Shown: positions 13,866 through 22,346 of the stretch, piece by piece
Layout: the number at the start of each line of letters is the position of its first letter
Position numbering within the stretch: the first letter of the stretch is position 1
Assembly (NCBI GenBank): GCA_016235805.1
Contig: JACRIY010000009.1
Coordinates: forward strand, 1 to 47,435
Reading direction: 5' to 3'
Length of the DNA: 47,435 nt
From: Rhodocyclales bacterium
Lineage (GTDB): Bacteria > Pseudomonadota > Gammaproteobacteria > Burkholderiales > Rhodocyclaceae
Made by a program: the position numbers and the translations under genes
Notes under the pieces: generated by a model
Database searches by the model: none
What the model saw: only the letters and a program-made list of their open reading frames with translations
What the model was told of the DNA's origin: nothing

Positions 13866-16597
13866 CCGCGCTCCTCGTCCAGCTGCAGCTTGCGTTCTGC
13901 AAGGCGCAACAGCGGCTTGACTTCGCAATATTGAAGGGCCTTTTCGTCCTCGAACACCACGGCGGCAATGCCGTCCTTGACCTCGCGCGCGATCTCGCGA
14001 ATGCGCTCGGCCCAGCAGGCGCGCAGCGCCGGCCAGTCGGGAAAGTCGGCGCTGGCGTAACGGCGACGCTGACCGTCAAGCGCGTCAACACCGGGCAGCA
14101 AACCGGCTTCCTCGGCAACGCCGAGGAAGGCCGGGTCCTCGCGCGTGACGCGCGCCAGCGCGACGGCGGCCACGGCGCGGTCGGGAAAGGCCAGCGCGGC
14201 GTAGATCGGCAACTGCGGCTCGGTGATGCGCGCGTCGGCCCAGGTCTTGCTGCGGTCCGAACGGCCGCTCTTGTAGTCGATGATCGCCAGCCGCCCGTCG
14301 CCGAGCTGGTCCACGCGGTCGACCACGACGCGGATAGCGAGGCCCTCGATGTCCAGCCGCTGGCTTTCCTCGCAGGACAGCACGCGAAACTCGCCGCGCG
14401 TCGCCTCGACCTCCAGCCAGGTCGCCAGCAGCTCGGCCAGGCGCTGCGCTTCGAGCCCGCGCAGGCGCGGCGCCAGCGGCGCGACGGCCTCGCGGTCGTA
14501 TTCATCCAGCGCCACGGCCACGACGCGGGTGATCTCGGCCTCGCGTGCATGGCCTTCCATGGCCCGCAGTTCGGCCAGCCCGCGCCCGCGCCAGAAGGCT
14601 TCTAGCGCCGCGTGCAGCAGCGAGCCACGCGCCATGGCGTCGAGCCCGAAAGTCGGCGCCGGCAACACGGCGGCGCCGAGCCGGTATTGGTGAAAAGCCC
14701 AGGCCGGACAAGTCGCCTGCGCCGCCAGCAGGCCGGTGCCGCCGCGCACCGATTCGCCGGGAGCGACGACGGGGGCACGGGCATCGATCAAGCGCTCAAT
14801 GGCTGCGGCCGGGATGCGCTCACCGTCTCCGACTTCGAGCGCTTCCATGACTTCGACCGCAATGCCCGCCAGCAAGGGGCTGGGGCGCAAAGCCCGCTCG
14901 CCCTGCTGACGCGCCCAGGAGAACACCACCTCGGCAGCGCTGGCGCACCACAGCGCCTGCTGCTCGCGCGCGGCGGCGGCGAGGCTGTCGGCGCGCGCGG
15001 CGGGAATCCCGGCGCGGCGCTGCAGGTCGGCCGGCAGCAGCGGATTGGGGCGCGGCGCCGGCGGCCATTCGCCTTCGTTCACGCCCATCACCCAGAGGCC
15101 GTCCACCGCGCCGGCCAGCGCGTCATCCAGCCCGCACACCTCGACGCGCGGCGCATTGCGGCGCGGGGCGTGGAATGTGGTGTCGCGGCACTGCCGGCGC
15201 AACTGGCGCAGCGCCTCGGCGCGGTCGATGCGGCCGAGGACGGCATCGAGCGACTGGAGGTTCGCGATCAGTTCGCGCAAGGCGTCGACCGCCGCCGCTT
15301 CCGCCGCCAGCAGTGGGCGCTGGCCGGGCCAGCCGAGCGCATCGAGCACGGTCGCGAAGCTGGCGGCCCAGGCCGATGCGGGCTGGCGCCGCGTCGCCGC
15401 GCGCGCAGCGTCCTGCAGCGCATCGAGCTGTGCCGCCAGGTACGGAGCCTGCAAGCCCCGCTCGCCGGCCAGCAGGCGCCCGATGGCGAGGCGGTAGCGT
15501 TCGAGTCCGGCCTCGGGCGGCAGCAGTTCGCGCAGGCCGGCTTCGATGCGCGCGCGGGCATCGGCCTCGTCGATATCCGCCGACCAGCCCGGCGCGCAGA
15601 GCAAGGCGCCGAACTCCGCCTGGGCGATGCGCCGCGGACCGGCGTAGATCTGCAGCAGGCCCAGCGCCGTGGCGACCAGCGGCTGCGCCGCCAGTGGCGT
15701 GCCGGCGACGAAGGCGTAGTCGCTTTCCTGCGCCGCCCAGCCGGCGCCGACCGCATCGCCCTGCAGGACGGAAGCCAGCGCGGCCTCGAGCAGATGCCGG
15801 CGCGCCGGCAGGTCGGCCGCCGCGATGCGCAGGCGCGGCGCCCGCGCGCCCGCCGCCGCCAGGCGCGCCCGGGCCCAGGACGCCGCGGCAAGGCATTCGG
15901 CCTCGGCGTCGGGGCATTCGACGCCGCGCGCCGCCCCCGCCGCTGCATGGCTGAAATCGACGCGCACCAGTTCGACGCCGCAGCCTTCCAGCACCAGCAG
16001 CAGGCGCGAGACCAGCGGATCGGGCATGACGAAACCGGCCAGCCCGATGCGCGCCGGCAGGCCGCCCAGCCCACGCTCGATGCAGGCCACGCGCCAGGCG
16101 AGGACCTCGTCCCGGCCGCGCCAGCCGCCGTCGCGACAGGACGCGGCGAAGGCCTCGCCCCAGCGCAGGAAGGCCTCGTACTCGCTGGTGTGCAGGGCCT
16201 CCGGCACCTCGATGCGCCAGCTGCGCTGCAGGCTTGCCGCCTCCATCGCCGCCAGCGCCATGCCCTCGCGGTCGAAGAGTTCGGCGGCAGCGCCGGCGTC
16301 GATGGCGATGGCCTGCTCCCACAGGTTGCGTTCCTGCGCCCGGCCGAGGAAGCCGCCGGCCGCCGCATCAGGCGGCACTTCTCCGGAGAGCAGCGCGCGC
16401 GAAACCAGCATGTCGAGCCATTGCATCGGGGTCGAACATTGCAGCGCGCGCCAAGTCACTTCACCACGCGCCTGCTGCAGCTCGCCGTGCGCGCGCCGCA
16501 GGTCGACCGCGAGCCGCGCCGTGGCGCACAACACCACCGGATCCGGCCCGCCGGGCAGGTCGGCAAGGCTCACGACGGGAAGGTCGGGGCGGATCAC
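13862..16597 (-). CDS. AddB-like PD-(D/E)XK nuclease subunit (probable DNA repair protein)
   Basis: 911 residues from a GTG start 7 bases after a 44-codon gene. The N-terminal two-thirds resembles an inactivated helicase: no Walker A lysine is visible, but there is an AddB-like LWVMGVNEGEWPPAPRPNPL. The C-terminal third is a RecB-family nuclease with RGSLLHAALEAFW and DRVDQLGDGRLAIIDYKSGR. It forms a complex with the AddA-like helicase. AddB proteins usually staple this domain with a four-cysteine iron-sulfur cluster. Here ATCPAW supplies the first Cys, but the C-terminal region has only LQYCEV, so the cluster is probably absent. It fits the 'probable DNA repair protein' family that accompanies RecB-like helicases in betaproteobacteria. 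Confidence 0.85.
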   Translation of the reverse strand: MIRPDLPVVSLADLPGGPDPVVLCATARLAVDLRRAHGELQQARGEVTWRALQCSTPMQWLDMLVSRALLSGEVPPDAAAGGFLGRAQERNLWEQAIAIDAGAAAELFDREGMALAAMEAASLQRSWRIEVPEALHTSEYEAFLRWGEAFAASCRDGGWRGRDEVLAWRVACIERGLGGLPARIGLAGFVMPDPLVSRLLLVLEGCGVELVRVDFSHAAAGAARGVECPDAEAECLAAASWARARLAAAGARAPRLRIAAADLPARRHLLEAALASVLQGDAVGAGWAAQESDYAFVAGTPLAAQPLVATALGLLQIYAGPRRIAQAEFGALLCAPGWSADIDEADARARIEAGLRELLPPEAGLERYRLAIGRLLAGERGLQAPYLAAQLDALQDAARAATRRQPASAWAASFATVLDALGWPGQRPLLAAEAAAVDALRELIANLQSLDAVLGRIDRAEALRQLRRQCRDTTFHAPRRNAPRVEVCGLDDALAGAVDGLWVMGVNEGEWPPAPRPNPLLPADLQRRAGIPAARADSLAAAAREQQALWCASAAEVVFSWARQQGERALRPSPLLAGIAVEVMEALEVGDGERIPAAAIERLIDARAPVVAPGESVRGGTGLLAAQATCPAWAFHQYRLGAAVLPAPTFGLDAMARGSLLHAALEAFWRGRGLAELRAMEGHAREAEITRVVAVALDEYDREAVAPLAPRLRGLEAQRLAELLATWLEVEATRGEFRVLSCEESQRLDIEGLAIRVVVDRVDQLGDGRLAIIDYKSGRSDRSKTWADARITEPQLPIYAALAFPDRAVAAVALARVTREDPAFLGVAEEAGLLPGVDALDGQRRRYASADFPDWPALRACWAERIREIAREVKDGIAAVVFEDEKALQYCEVKPLLRLAERKLQLDEERG
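14040..14065 (-). repeat. Dispersed motif, copy 4 (within the AddB-like gene)
   Basis: On the minus strand CGCCGTTACGCCAGCGCCGA followed by CTTTCC. Sense to the gene, read as RRYASADFP. Confidence 0.5.
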
Positions 16598-16604
16598 TAT
16601 GGAA

Positions 16605-16739
16605 TCATCCGGCCAGCGGCAGCATCAGCGCACCGAGCGCGCACAGCGTGGTGGTGATGACGAAGACCGCAAGGTCGGCGCGATCGGCCGGAGTGGTCGG
16701 ATGGGTGGGCTGCTGGACGAAGATCGGATCGGTGTACAT
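16605..16739 (-). CDS. 44-residue single-helix membrane protein upstream of the AddB-like gene
   Basis: The ORF begins MYTDPIFVQQPTHPTTPADR and ends in a hydrophobic segment (LAVFVITTTLCALGALMLPL) long enough for one membrane helix. Its ATG at 16739 has a textbook AGGAGG seven bases upstream, the best ribosome-binding site in this part of the window. The stop is 7 bases before the GTG of the AddB-like gene, so the two are probably translationally coupled. It could be a real micro-protein or a leader that sets translation of the nuclease subunits. No family recognised. Confidence 0.6.
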   Translation of the reverse strand: MYTDPIFVQQPTHPTTPADRADLAVFVITTTLCALGALMLPLAG

Positions 16740-16785
16740 GAGACTGCCTCCTTGGGAATGGAGCACAGTCTGCCGACGTCAAGGC

Positions 16786-18138
16786 TCATGGCGTGAGCCT
16801 GTCGCCCCCGGCCAGCAATTCCGGCGCCTGCACTTCGCGCGGCAGCGCTTCGACCGGGTTCAGGTCGCCGATTTCCTTGTCCTCGCCGGCCGCCTTGAGG
16901 TCGCGGAACTTGCGCGCGGAAACCAGCACGCGGGTTTCCATCGAGGCGACCGACTTGTTGTAGGCGCCGACCGCCTCGCCGAGGTTCTTGCCGACGCGGC
17001 CCCAGTGCTCGGTGACGGTGGCGATGCGCTCGTAGAGTTCGCGGCCGAGCTGGCTTATGCGCTCGGCGTTCTCGGTCAGCGCCTGCTGCGTCCAGCCGTA
17101 GGCCACGGCGCGCAGCAGCGCGATCAGCGTGGTCGGCGTGGCGAGGATCACGCGCGCATCGACGCCGGCTTCGATCAGTGACGGGTCGGCCTCCAGCGCG
17201 GCCGAGTAGAACATCTCGCCGGGCAGGAACAGGACCACGAAATCCGGCGAGGGCTGGAACTGCTCCCAGTAGGATTTCTGGCCGAGCTTCTTCAGGTGGT
17301 CGCGCACCTGCCGAGCGTGGTCGGCGAGCTTGCGCTTCTTGGCCTCCTCGTCGGTGGCTTCGAGCGCGTCGAGGTAGGCGGCGAGCGGGGCCTTGGCATC
17401 GACCACGATGTTCTTGCCGCCGGGCAGCCTGACCACCATGTCGGGACGCAGGCGGCCCTCCTCGGTGGTAGTGCTTTCCTGTTCGTAGAAATCGCAGTGG
17501 TCGAGCATGCCGGCCATCTCGACCACGCGCTTGAGTTGCAGTTCGCCCCAGCGCCCGCGCGTCTGCGGCGCGCGCAGGGCCTTGACCAGGTTGCCGGTCT
17601 CATGGCGCAGCTGCTCCTGCCCGCCGGCCAGCGCGCGCACCTGCTCGGAGAGCGTGGCATAGGCGTCGACGCGGGCCTTTTCCAGGCCGACGATCTGCTG
17701 CTCGAACTTCTCCAGCGAGGTCTTGACCGGGGCGACCAGCTCGCCGATCGCCACCTGGCGCTTGTCGAGGTCGCCGCGCGCCGCGGCCAGCGCCGCCGCC
17801 TGCTGCGCTTCCAGCGTGGCGCGGGCCAGTTCGAGGAAGCTCTGGTTGTTCTTTGCCAGCGCGTCGGCGGAGATGGCCTTGAAGGCGTCGGCGAAGCTGG
17901 CGCGGGCGGCTTCGAGCGTGGCCTGGCGCTCGGCGAACAGGGCGCGCTCGCCTTCGAGTTCGCTTTGCAGCGTGGCGCACCGTATCGCCAGCGCCGACTC
18001 TTTGTCGCGCAGCGCGGCAAGCTCGGCTTCACGCTGCGCCAGCGCCGCGCGCGCCTCGCGCAGCCGCGCGGTGAAGACGAAGGCGACCAGCCCGCCGCCG
18101 AGCAGCAGGCCAGCCAGAAGTGCAATGCTCATTTCCAT
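16786..18138 (-). CDS. rmuC: DNA recombination protein RmuC
   Basis: 450 residues. One N-terminal membrane helix (IALLAGLLLGGGLVAFVFTA) anchors the protein. A long Ala/Glu/Arg-rich coiled coil spans roughly residues 25-180. The RmuC core follows with TRGRWGELQLKRVVEMAGML and KNIVVDAKAPLAAYLDAL, which belong to an endonuclease-like fold. RmuC limits inversions and other rearrangements at short inverted repeats; its biochemical activity is not settled. It lies just upstream, in the same direction, of the AddAB-like genes, giving a small genome-maintenance cluster. A copy of the dispersed motif lies at 17977-18008 in the coiled coil. Confidence 0.93.
   Translation of the reverse strand: MEMSIALLAGLLLGGGLVAFVFTARLREARAALAQREAELAALRDKESALAIRCATLQSELEGERALFAERQATLEAARASFADAFKAISADALAKNNQSFLELARATLEAQQAAALAAARGDLDKRQVAIGELVAPVKTSLEKFEQQIVGLEKARVDAYATLSEQVRALAGGQEQLRHETGNLVKALRAPQTRGRWGELQLKRVVEMAGMLDHCDFYEQESTTTEEGRLRPDMVVRLPGGKNIVVDAKAPLAAYLDALEATDEEAKKRKLADHARQVRDHLKKLGQKSYWEQFQPSPDFVVLFLPGEMFYSAALEADPSLIEAGVDARVILATPTTLIALLRAVAYGWTQQALTENAERISQLGRELYERIATVTEHWGRVGKNLGEAVGAYNKSVASMETRVLVSARKFRDLKAAGEDKEIGDLNPVEALPREVQAPELLAGGDRLTP
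17977..18008 (+). repeat. Dispersed motif, copy 5 (within rmuC)
   Basis: CACCGTATCGCCAGCGCCGA followed by CTCTTTGTC. Antisense to rmuC, read there as DKESALAIRC. Confidence 0.55.
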
Positions 18139-18187
18139 GGTCTGAAGAGTATCACCCGCCGCAGGCTCGCCAGGTGAGCCATGGCCA

Positions 18188-18580
18188 TCATTCGTTGAAC
18201 CCGCGTATCAGGCGCCCCGCCTTTTTGGTCGGCCGGCCCCTGAGGCCCGCCCCGGGCATGGGCGCCAGGCGGCGGATTTCCTCCAGGCGCTGCCGGCGTG
18301 CGGCGCTCTCAAGGGTTTCCTCGTAGAGCAGGCGCGCCTCGGGCGCCGGCCGGCGCTGGTGGTTGAGTCCGCGCACGATCACCGTCCAGCGCAACTCGCC
18401 GGCGGAGATTTCCAGTTCGTCGCCCGGCCGGACCTCGCGCGCCGGCTTCACGGTCTGTGCGTTCCAGCGCACCTTGCCCCCGGCGATGGCGTCGGCGGCG
18501 AGGCTGCGCGTCTTGTAGAAGCGCGCCGCCCAGAGCCATTTGTCGAGGCGCTGGCGCCCACCCTCGTCGGCATCACTCAT
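18188..18580 (-). CDS. hslR: Hsp15-type S4 RNA-binding protein
   Basis: 130 residues from the ATG at 18580; the open frame continues ten codons upstream without support. An S4 RNA-binding domain occupies residues about 10-70 (RLDKWLWAARFYKTRSLAAD, then VRPGDELEI), followed by a basic tail ending RGRPTKKAGRLIRGFNE, as in Hsp15. Hsp15 rescues stalled 50S subunits that still carry nascent-chain tRNA. The start overlaps the stop of the nitroreductase gene by 8 bases, so the genes are probably co-translated. Confidence 0.9.
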   Translation of the reverse strand: MSDADEGGRQRLDKWLWAARFYKTRSLAADAIAGGKVRWNAQTVKPAREVRPGDELEISAGELRWTVIVRGLNHQRRPAPEARLLYEETLESAARRQRLEEIRRLAPMPGAGLRGRPTKKAGRLIRGFNE

Positions 18581-19271
18581 GGAAGGCGACGAACTCCTCC
18601 AGCGCGGCACGCTCGGTGGCCAGGGTGTTCTCGATCGCGTCAGGATCGGCGTAGCCGAGGCACATGCCGCACACCAGCATTTCCTGCGCGCCGAAGCCGA
18701 GCACCTCGGCGATGATGCGGTGGTAGTCGAGCCAGGCCACCTGCGGACAGGTGTCGAGGCCGCGGGCGCGCGCGGCGAGCATCACATTCTGCAGGAACAT
18801 GCCGTAGTCGAGCCAGCCGCCGCGGCCCATGCGCCGGTCGATGCTGAAGATGAGGCCCACCGGGGCGTCGAAGAACTGGTAGTTGCGCCGCATCTGCACG
18901 CGCATTCTCGCGGTGTCACCCTTGGCGATGCCGAGCAGGCCGTAGAGCCCCCAGCCGATCTTGCGCCGCCGCGCCAGGTAAGGCTCGAAGAATTCGGCGG
19001 GGTAGTAGTCGTACTCGGCCGTGTGGCCGGGCGCCTCGGCGTCGTAGGCGGCGCACACGGCATCGACCAGTCGGCTTCGCGTCGCGCCGGTCAGGACATG
19101 TACGCGCCAGGGCTGAAGGTTGGTGCCCGACGGCGCCCGGCGCGCCACGGCGAGGATGTCCTCGACCACCTGGCGCGGCACCTCGCGCGGCAGGAATGCA
19201 CGCACGCAATGGCGGCCGGCCATGACGGCATCGACCGGCGCCGGATCGGCGCCCGGAAAATCAGGCGCCAC
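18573..19271 (-). CDS. Nitroreductase-family flavoprotein
   Basis: 232 residues from a GTG at 19271, two bases after the stop of the MaoC gene. The FMN-binding signature RRAPSGTNLQPWRVHVLTG and the C-terminal GLDTCPQ...MLVCGMCLGYAD are typical of NfnB/PnbA-like nitroreductases. These reduce nitro compounds, quinones or related substrates with NAD(P)H and work as dimers. The true substrate is unknown. It sits between maoC and hslR with overlaps on both sides, so it is part of one operon without an obvious common pathway. Confidence 0.88.
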   Translation of the reverse strand: MAPDFPGADPAPVDAVMAGRHCVRAFLPREVPRQVVEDILAVARRAPSGTNLQPWRVHVLTGATRSRLVDAVCAAYDAEAPGHTAEYDYYPAEFFEPYLARRRKIGWGLYGLLGIAKGDTARMRVQMRRNYQFFDAPVGLIFSIDRRMGRGGWLDYGMFLQNVMLAARARGLDTCPQVAWLDYHRIIAEVLGFGAQEMLVCGMCLGYADPDAIENTLATERAALEEFVAFHE

Positions 19272-19273
19272 GC

Positions 19274-19723
19274 CTACTTGGCTGCGGCTTCGCGCTTGGC
19301 GCGCGAGGTGGTCATGACCATCGCCTCGCCGTCGATCACCACCTTGCCGCCGACGGTGCAGACGGTATCGAGCACCACGCGCGATTTCTCGGCGATGACT
19401 TCCTTGACCGTGACCTTGGCACGCACGGTCTCGCCGATGCGCACCGGCGCCTTGAAGCGCAGCGACTGGCTCATGTAGATCACCCCGGGGCCGGGCAGGC
19501 GCGTGCCGAGCACGGCCGAGATCAGGCTGGCCGACAGCATGCCGTGGGCGATGCGGCCGCCGAACATGGTGGTCTTGCCGAACTCCTCGTCGAGGTGCAC
19601 GGCATTGGTGTCGGTCGATACGGCCGAGAACAACAGGATGTCGGCCTCGGTGATGGTCTTGGCGGTCTCCGCACTCATGCCGACGGAGATGTCTTCGATG
19701 TCGTATCCGTTCTGTGGGTTCAT
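19274..19723 (-). CDS. MaoC-like (R)-specific enoyl-CoA hydratase
   Basis: 149 residues forming one hot-dog domain. The hydratase motif is present: FSAVSTDTNAVHLDEEF contains the catalytic D-x5-H arrangement, and GRIAHGMLSASLIS follows. Proteins of this size (PhaJ-like) hydrate trans-2-enoyl-CoA to (R)-3-hydroxyacyl-CoA, linking beta-oxidation to polyhydroxyalkanoate synthesis. It could equally serve another CoA pathway. The ATG at 19723 begins the first gene of the maoC-nitroreductase-hslR run. Confidence 0.85.
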   Translation of the reverse strand: MNPQNGYDIEDISVGMSAETAKTITEADILLFSAVSTDTNAVHLDEEFGKTTMFGGRIAHGMLSASLISAVLGTRLPGPGVIYMSQSLRFKAPVRIGETVRAKVTVKEVIAEKSRVVLDTVCTVGGKVVIDGEAMVMTTSRAKREAAAK

Positions 19724-19801
19724 GTCAGGTCCTTGTCGTTGGTTGGAGGAGCAATGCGGGTCAATGGAATAGTTTAGCTGCGGCGCGGCAATGCACGCTG
19801 C

Positions 19802-20176
19802 CTAAGCACCCTGCCGCAGGTCGGCGTCGAGCCGCTTCAGCATGGCCTCGATACGGCCGGAAAGCTCCAGGTAGGCGACGATGGCCGGGTCTTCCATGTG
19901 GAGAATGTGGCCGCCGCGTATCTCGTCGGCGATGGCCTGCGACTGGCGATGAAACTCGACGTGCACCGGCAGCAACTCGCGTACCTCGGGAAAGCGCTCA
20001 AGCTCGCCGGCATTGGCCGCCAGCCACTGGCCGAGGCCGCAGGCGGAGGCGTCGCCAATGCCATGCGTATCGAAATCCCTGTTGTGCACGCTTCCCAGCG
20101 CCAGCTGGAACTTCATTTTCCAGGACCGGTGCATGGTCAGTGCCTGGTCCAGATCGAATGCCTGCATGATGGTCAC
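19802..20176 (-). CDS. Stand-alone CZB (chemoreceptor zinc-binding) domain protein
   Basis: 124 residues from a GTG at 20176 (an ATG at 20167 is equally possible). The four CZB zinc ligands are in place: His in LTMHRSWKMKFQ, Cys in SACGLGQWLA, and two His in LPVHVEFHRQ. CZB domains normally sit at the end of chemoreceptors or diguanylate cyclases, where zinc binding alters signalling. Here the domain is alone, so it would have to act on a partner in trans. It lies 54 bases downstream of feoB in the same direction, which suggests a metal-sensing link, by position only. Confidence 0.85.
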   Translation of the reverse strand: MTIMQAFDLDQALTMHRSWKMKFQLALGSVHNRDFDTHGIGDASACGLGQWLAANAGELERFPEVRELLPVHVEFHRQSQAIADEIRGGHILHMEDPAIVAYLELSGRIEAMLKRLDADLRQGA

Positions 20177-20229
20177 GACTCCCTTCCGTCAAATTTAAAC
20201 CGAATTCCGCGCCTTGTCCGCAGCGCGGT

Positions 20230-22290
20230 TCAGGCGCCGAACAGGCGCCAGCCTACGCCGCCCAGCCTCACCGCGCCCGCCACCAGCAGGGCCACGCCGA
20301 CCGAAATCGCCACCGACATCAGCGCATCGCGCCGTCCTATGGTCTTCAGCATCACGGCGAAGGTCGATACGCAGGGCACGTAGAAGCTGATGAACAGCAG
20401 CAGAACGATCATCTGCACGGCATCGAGCCGGCTGCCGATCTCCTGCGTGCCCAGCGCCTGGTAGATCATCAGCAGCGACAGTTCCTTGCGCAACACGCCG
20501 AACAGCAGCGGCACGCCGAGCACCACCGGCAGGCCCAGCCACCAGGCCGTGACCGGCGTCAGCAGCGTGTTCACCACGTCGTCGGCGCCGATGTGGGAGA
20601 GCAGCGCCAGCAATACGCTGCCGCCGACCAGCAGGGGCGTGACGATGGTCAGGATGTCGCCGGTGCGTTCCCGCGTCTCTCCCAGCAGCTTGCGCCAGGT
20701 CGGCAGCGCATAGGGCGGGATTTCCTGCAGGCGTCCGGGACCGGGTGCGCCGCGTCCACGCGACAGCAGGCGCCCCATGACGGCGATCACCACCAGGGAG
20801 ACGGCAAAGATGCCCAGCACGCCGCCGACGCCGAGGTACTTGCCGGCGATGGCGAGGATGATGGCCGAGCGCGCGGAACAGGGCACGAAGCTGATCAGCA
20901 CCGAGGCGATCACCCGTTCGCGGCCGCGGGTCGCGCTGGCCGCGCCCGAAATGGCCGGCACGTTGCAGCCCAGGCCGAGCAGGAAAGGCAAGGCGACGCC
21001 GCCGTGGAGGCCGATCTGGTGGAAGCCGCGGTCGACGACGAAGGCGATGCGCTGCATCAGCCCGGCTTCCTCCAGCGTGACCAGCAGCATCACCAGCGGA
21101 ATCATGTAGGGCACCACGATGCCGACCAGTCCGATCAGGCCGTCGAGCACGGCGCGGCCAACCACTCCCCCGAGCGACTGCGGCTGCCAGTCGGCGAACG
21201 CGGCGGCGATCTTCACCGTGGTCATCGAATCGATCCAGCCGCTGATCTCGAAGACGACGAACAGCACCGCGGCGAACACGGCCACGCTGCCGATCAGGCC
21301 CCATTGCGGATGCAGGAACAGTTCGTCGAGCCAGTAGCGCCAGCCATGGGAATGGGCCGGCGAGCCGATGCGCAGGGCCGCCTCGACCAGGGTCGCGGCG
21401 CGATGATGGCAGTCGGCGTGCAGTTCCTCGGCCAGCGGTCGCGGCAGGCCGGCGCCGGCTTCGTCGCGCAGGCGGCGCAGCATCGGCAGCAATTGCCGGA
21501 AATGCTGGTTCAATTCCTCCTCGATGAAACCGTCGGCGCCGGCGAACTGCGCCAGGAGGAATGCCTGCGGCAGGCGAAACGCCTCGTGCAGGCCCGGACG
21601 GTTGAGTTCCACATCGAGCGGCCGCAAGCGATTCGCGATGTGGGCACTGGGCGCCTGCGGCAGCGGACAGCTGTCGTCGCGCGCCGCATCAGCGGCGGCC
21701 CGGAACAGATCGGCAATGCCCTGCCCCATCAGCGCCACGGTCGGCACCACCGGCATGCCGAGTAGCTGCCCGAGCGCCTTGACGTTGATGTAGAGGCCCT
21801 TTTCCAGCGCCTCGTCCATGCGGTTGACCGCCAACACCATGGGGCGCCCGAGCTGGCTCAGTTCGAGGGTCAGTTCGAGGTGGCTTTGCAGGTTGCCGGC
21901 ATCGACCACCTGCACGATCACGTCAGGTGGCGCGAACGGCACCGGCGGGCCCGCCTTCTCGTGCATCGAGACGGCTGGGCGCTGGTCGCCCCAGAGCAGG
22001 TACTTGAGCGCCGACAGGTCGTCGCCTTCGAGATGGCGCAGCGAATGGATGCTGGGCAGGTCGACGACACTGGCTTCGTCGAGGCCGATCTGCACGCTGC
22101 ACTCGCTCCAGTTGCGCTGGCTGCCGCGCAGTTCCCCCTGCGCCGGCGCCGTGCTCGATACCGCGTCGAACAGCGTCGTCTTGCCGCCGCCGGGAAGGCC
22201 GACCAGCGCGATGCGCAGGCGCCGCGCGCCGCGCAGCAGTGGGGTGCGCAAGGGCACCCGGGCGATCGAGACCGGCGCCGGGGATGTCAT
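20230..22290 (-). CDS. feoB: FeoB-like ferrous iron transporter with a divergent G domain
   Basis: 686 residues: an N-terminal GTPase (about 25-190), a helical linker, then a membrane domain with paired Gate regions. GLGCNVPAISG and SFVPCSARSAI are the conserved Cys-containing gate motifs of FeoB. The G domain differs from standard FeoB. G1 is GLPGGGKTTLFD instead of GNPNSGKTTLFN, G3 is DLPSIHSL instead of DLPGTYSL, and G4 is NRMDEA. The P-loop lysine remains, so nucleotide may still bind. No FeoA or FeoC is adjacent, and a CZB protein follows. It most likely moves Fe2+ or another divalent metal across the inner membrane. Confidence 0.88.
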   Translation of the reverse strand: MTSPAPVSIARVPLRTPLLRGARRLRIALVGLPGGGKTTLFDAVSSTAPAQGELRGSQRNWSECSVQIGLDEASVVDLPSIHSLRHLEGDDLSALKYLLWGDQRPAVSMHEKAGPPVPFAPPDVIVQVVDAGNLQSHLELTLELSQLGRPMVLAVNRMDEALEKGLYINVKALGQLLGMPVVPTVALMGQGIADLFRAAADAARDDSCPLPQAPSAHIANRLRPLDVELNRPGLHEAFRLPQAFLLAQFAGADGFIEEELNQHFRQLLPMLRRLRDEAGAGLPRPLAEELHADCHHRAATLVEAALRIGSPAHSHGWRYWLDELFLHPQWGLIGSVAVFAAVLFVVFEISGWIDSMTTVKIAAAFADWQPQSLGGVVGRAVLDGLIGLVGIVVPYMIPLVMLLVTLEEAGLMQRIAFVVDRGFHQIGLHGGVALPFLLGLGCNVPAISGAASATRGRERVIASVLISFVPCSARSAIILAIAGKYLGVGGVLGIFAVSLVVIAVMGRLLSRGRGAPGPGRLQEIPPYALPTWRKLLGETRERTGDILTIVTPLLVGGSVLLALLSHIGADDVVNTLLTPVTAWWLGLPVVLGVPLLFGVLRKELSLLMIYQALGTQEIGSRLDAVQMIVLLLFISFYVPCVSTFAVMLKTIGRRDALMSVAISVGVALLVAGAVRLGGVGWRLFGA

Positions 22291-22346
22291 GTCCGGCGCA
22301 TCTCTCGCGCCGGCGCGGCGGCGTCAGGTTTCAAGAGGCTCCCGCG

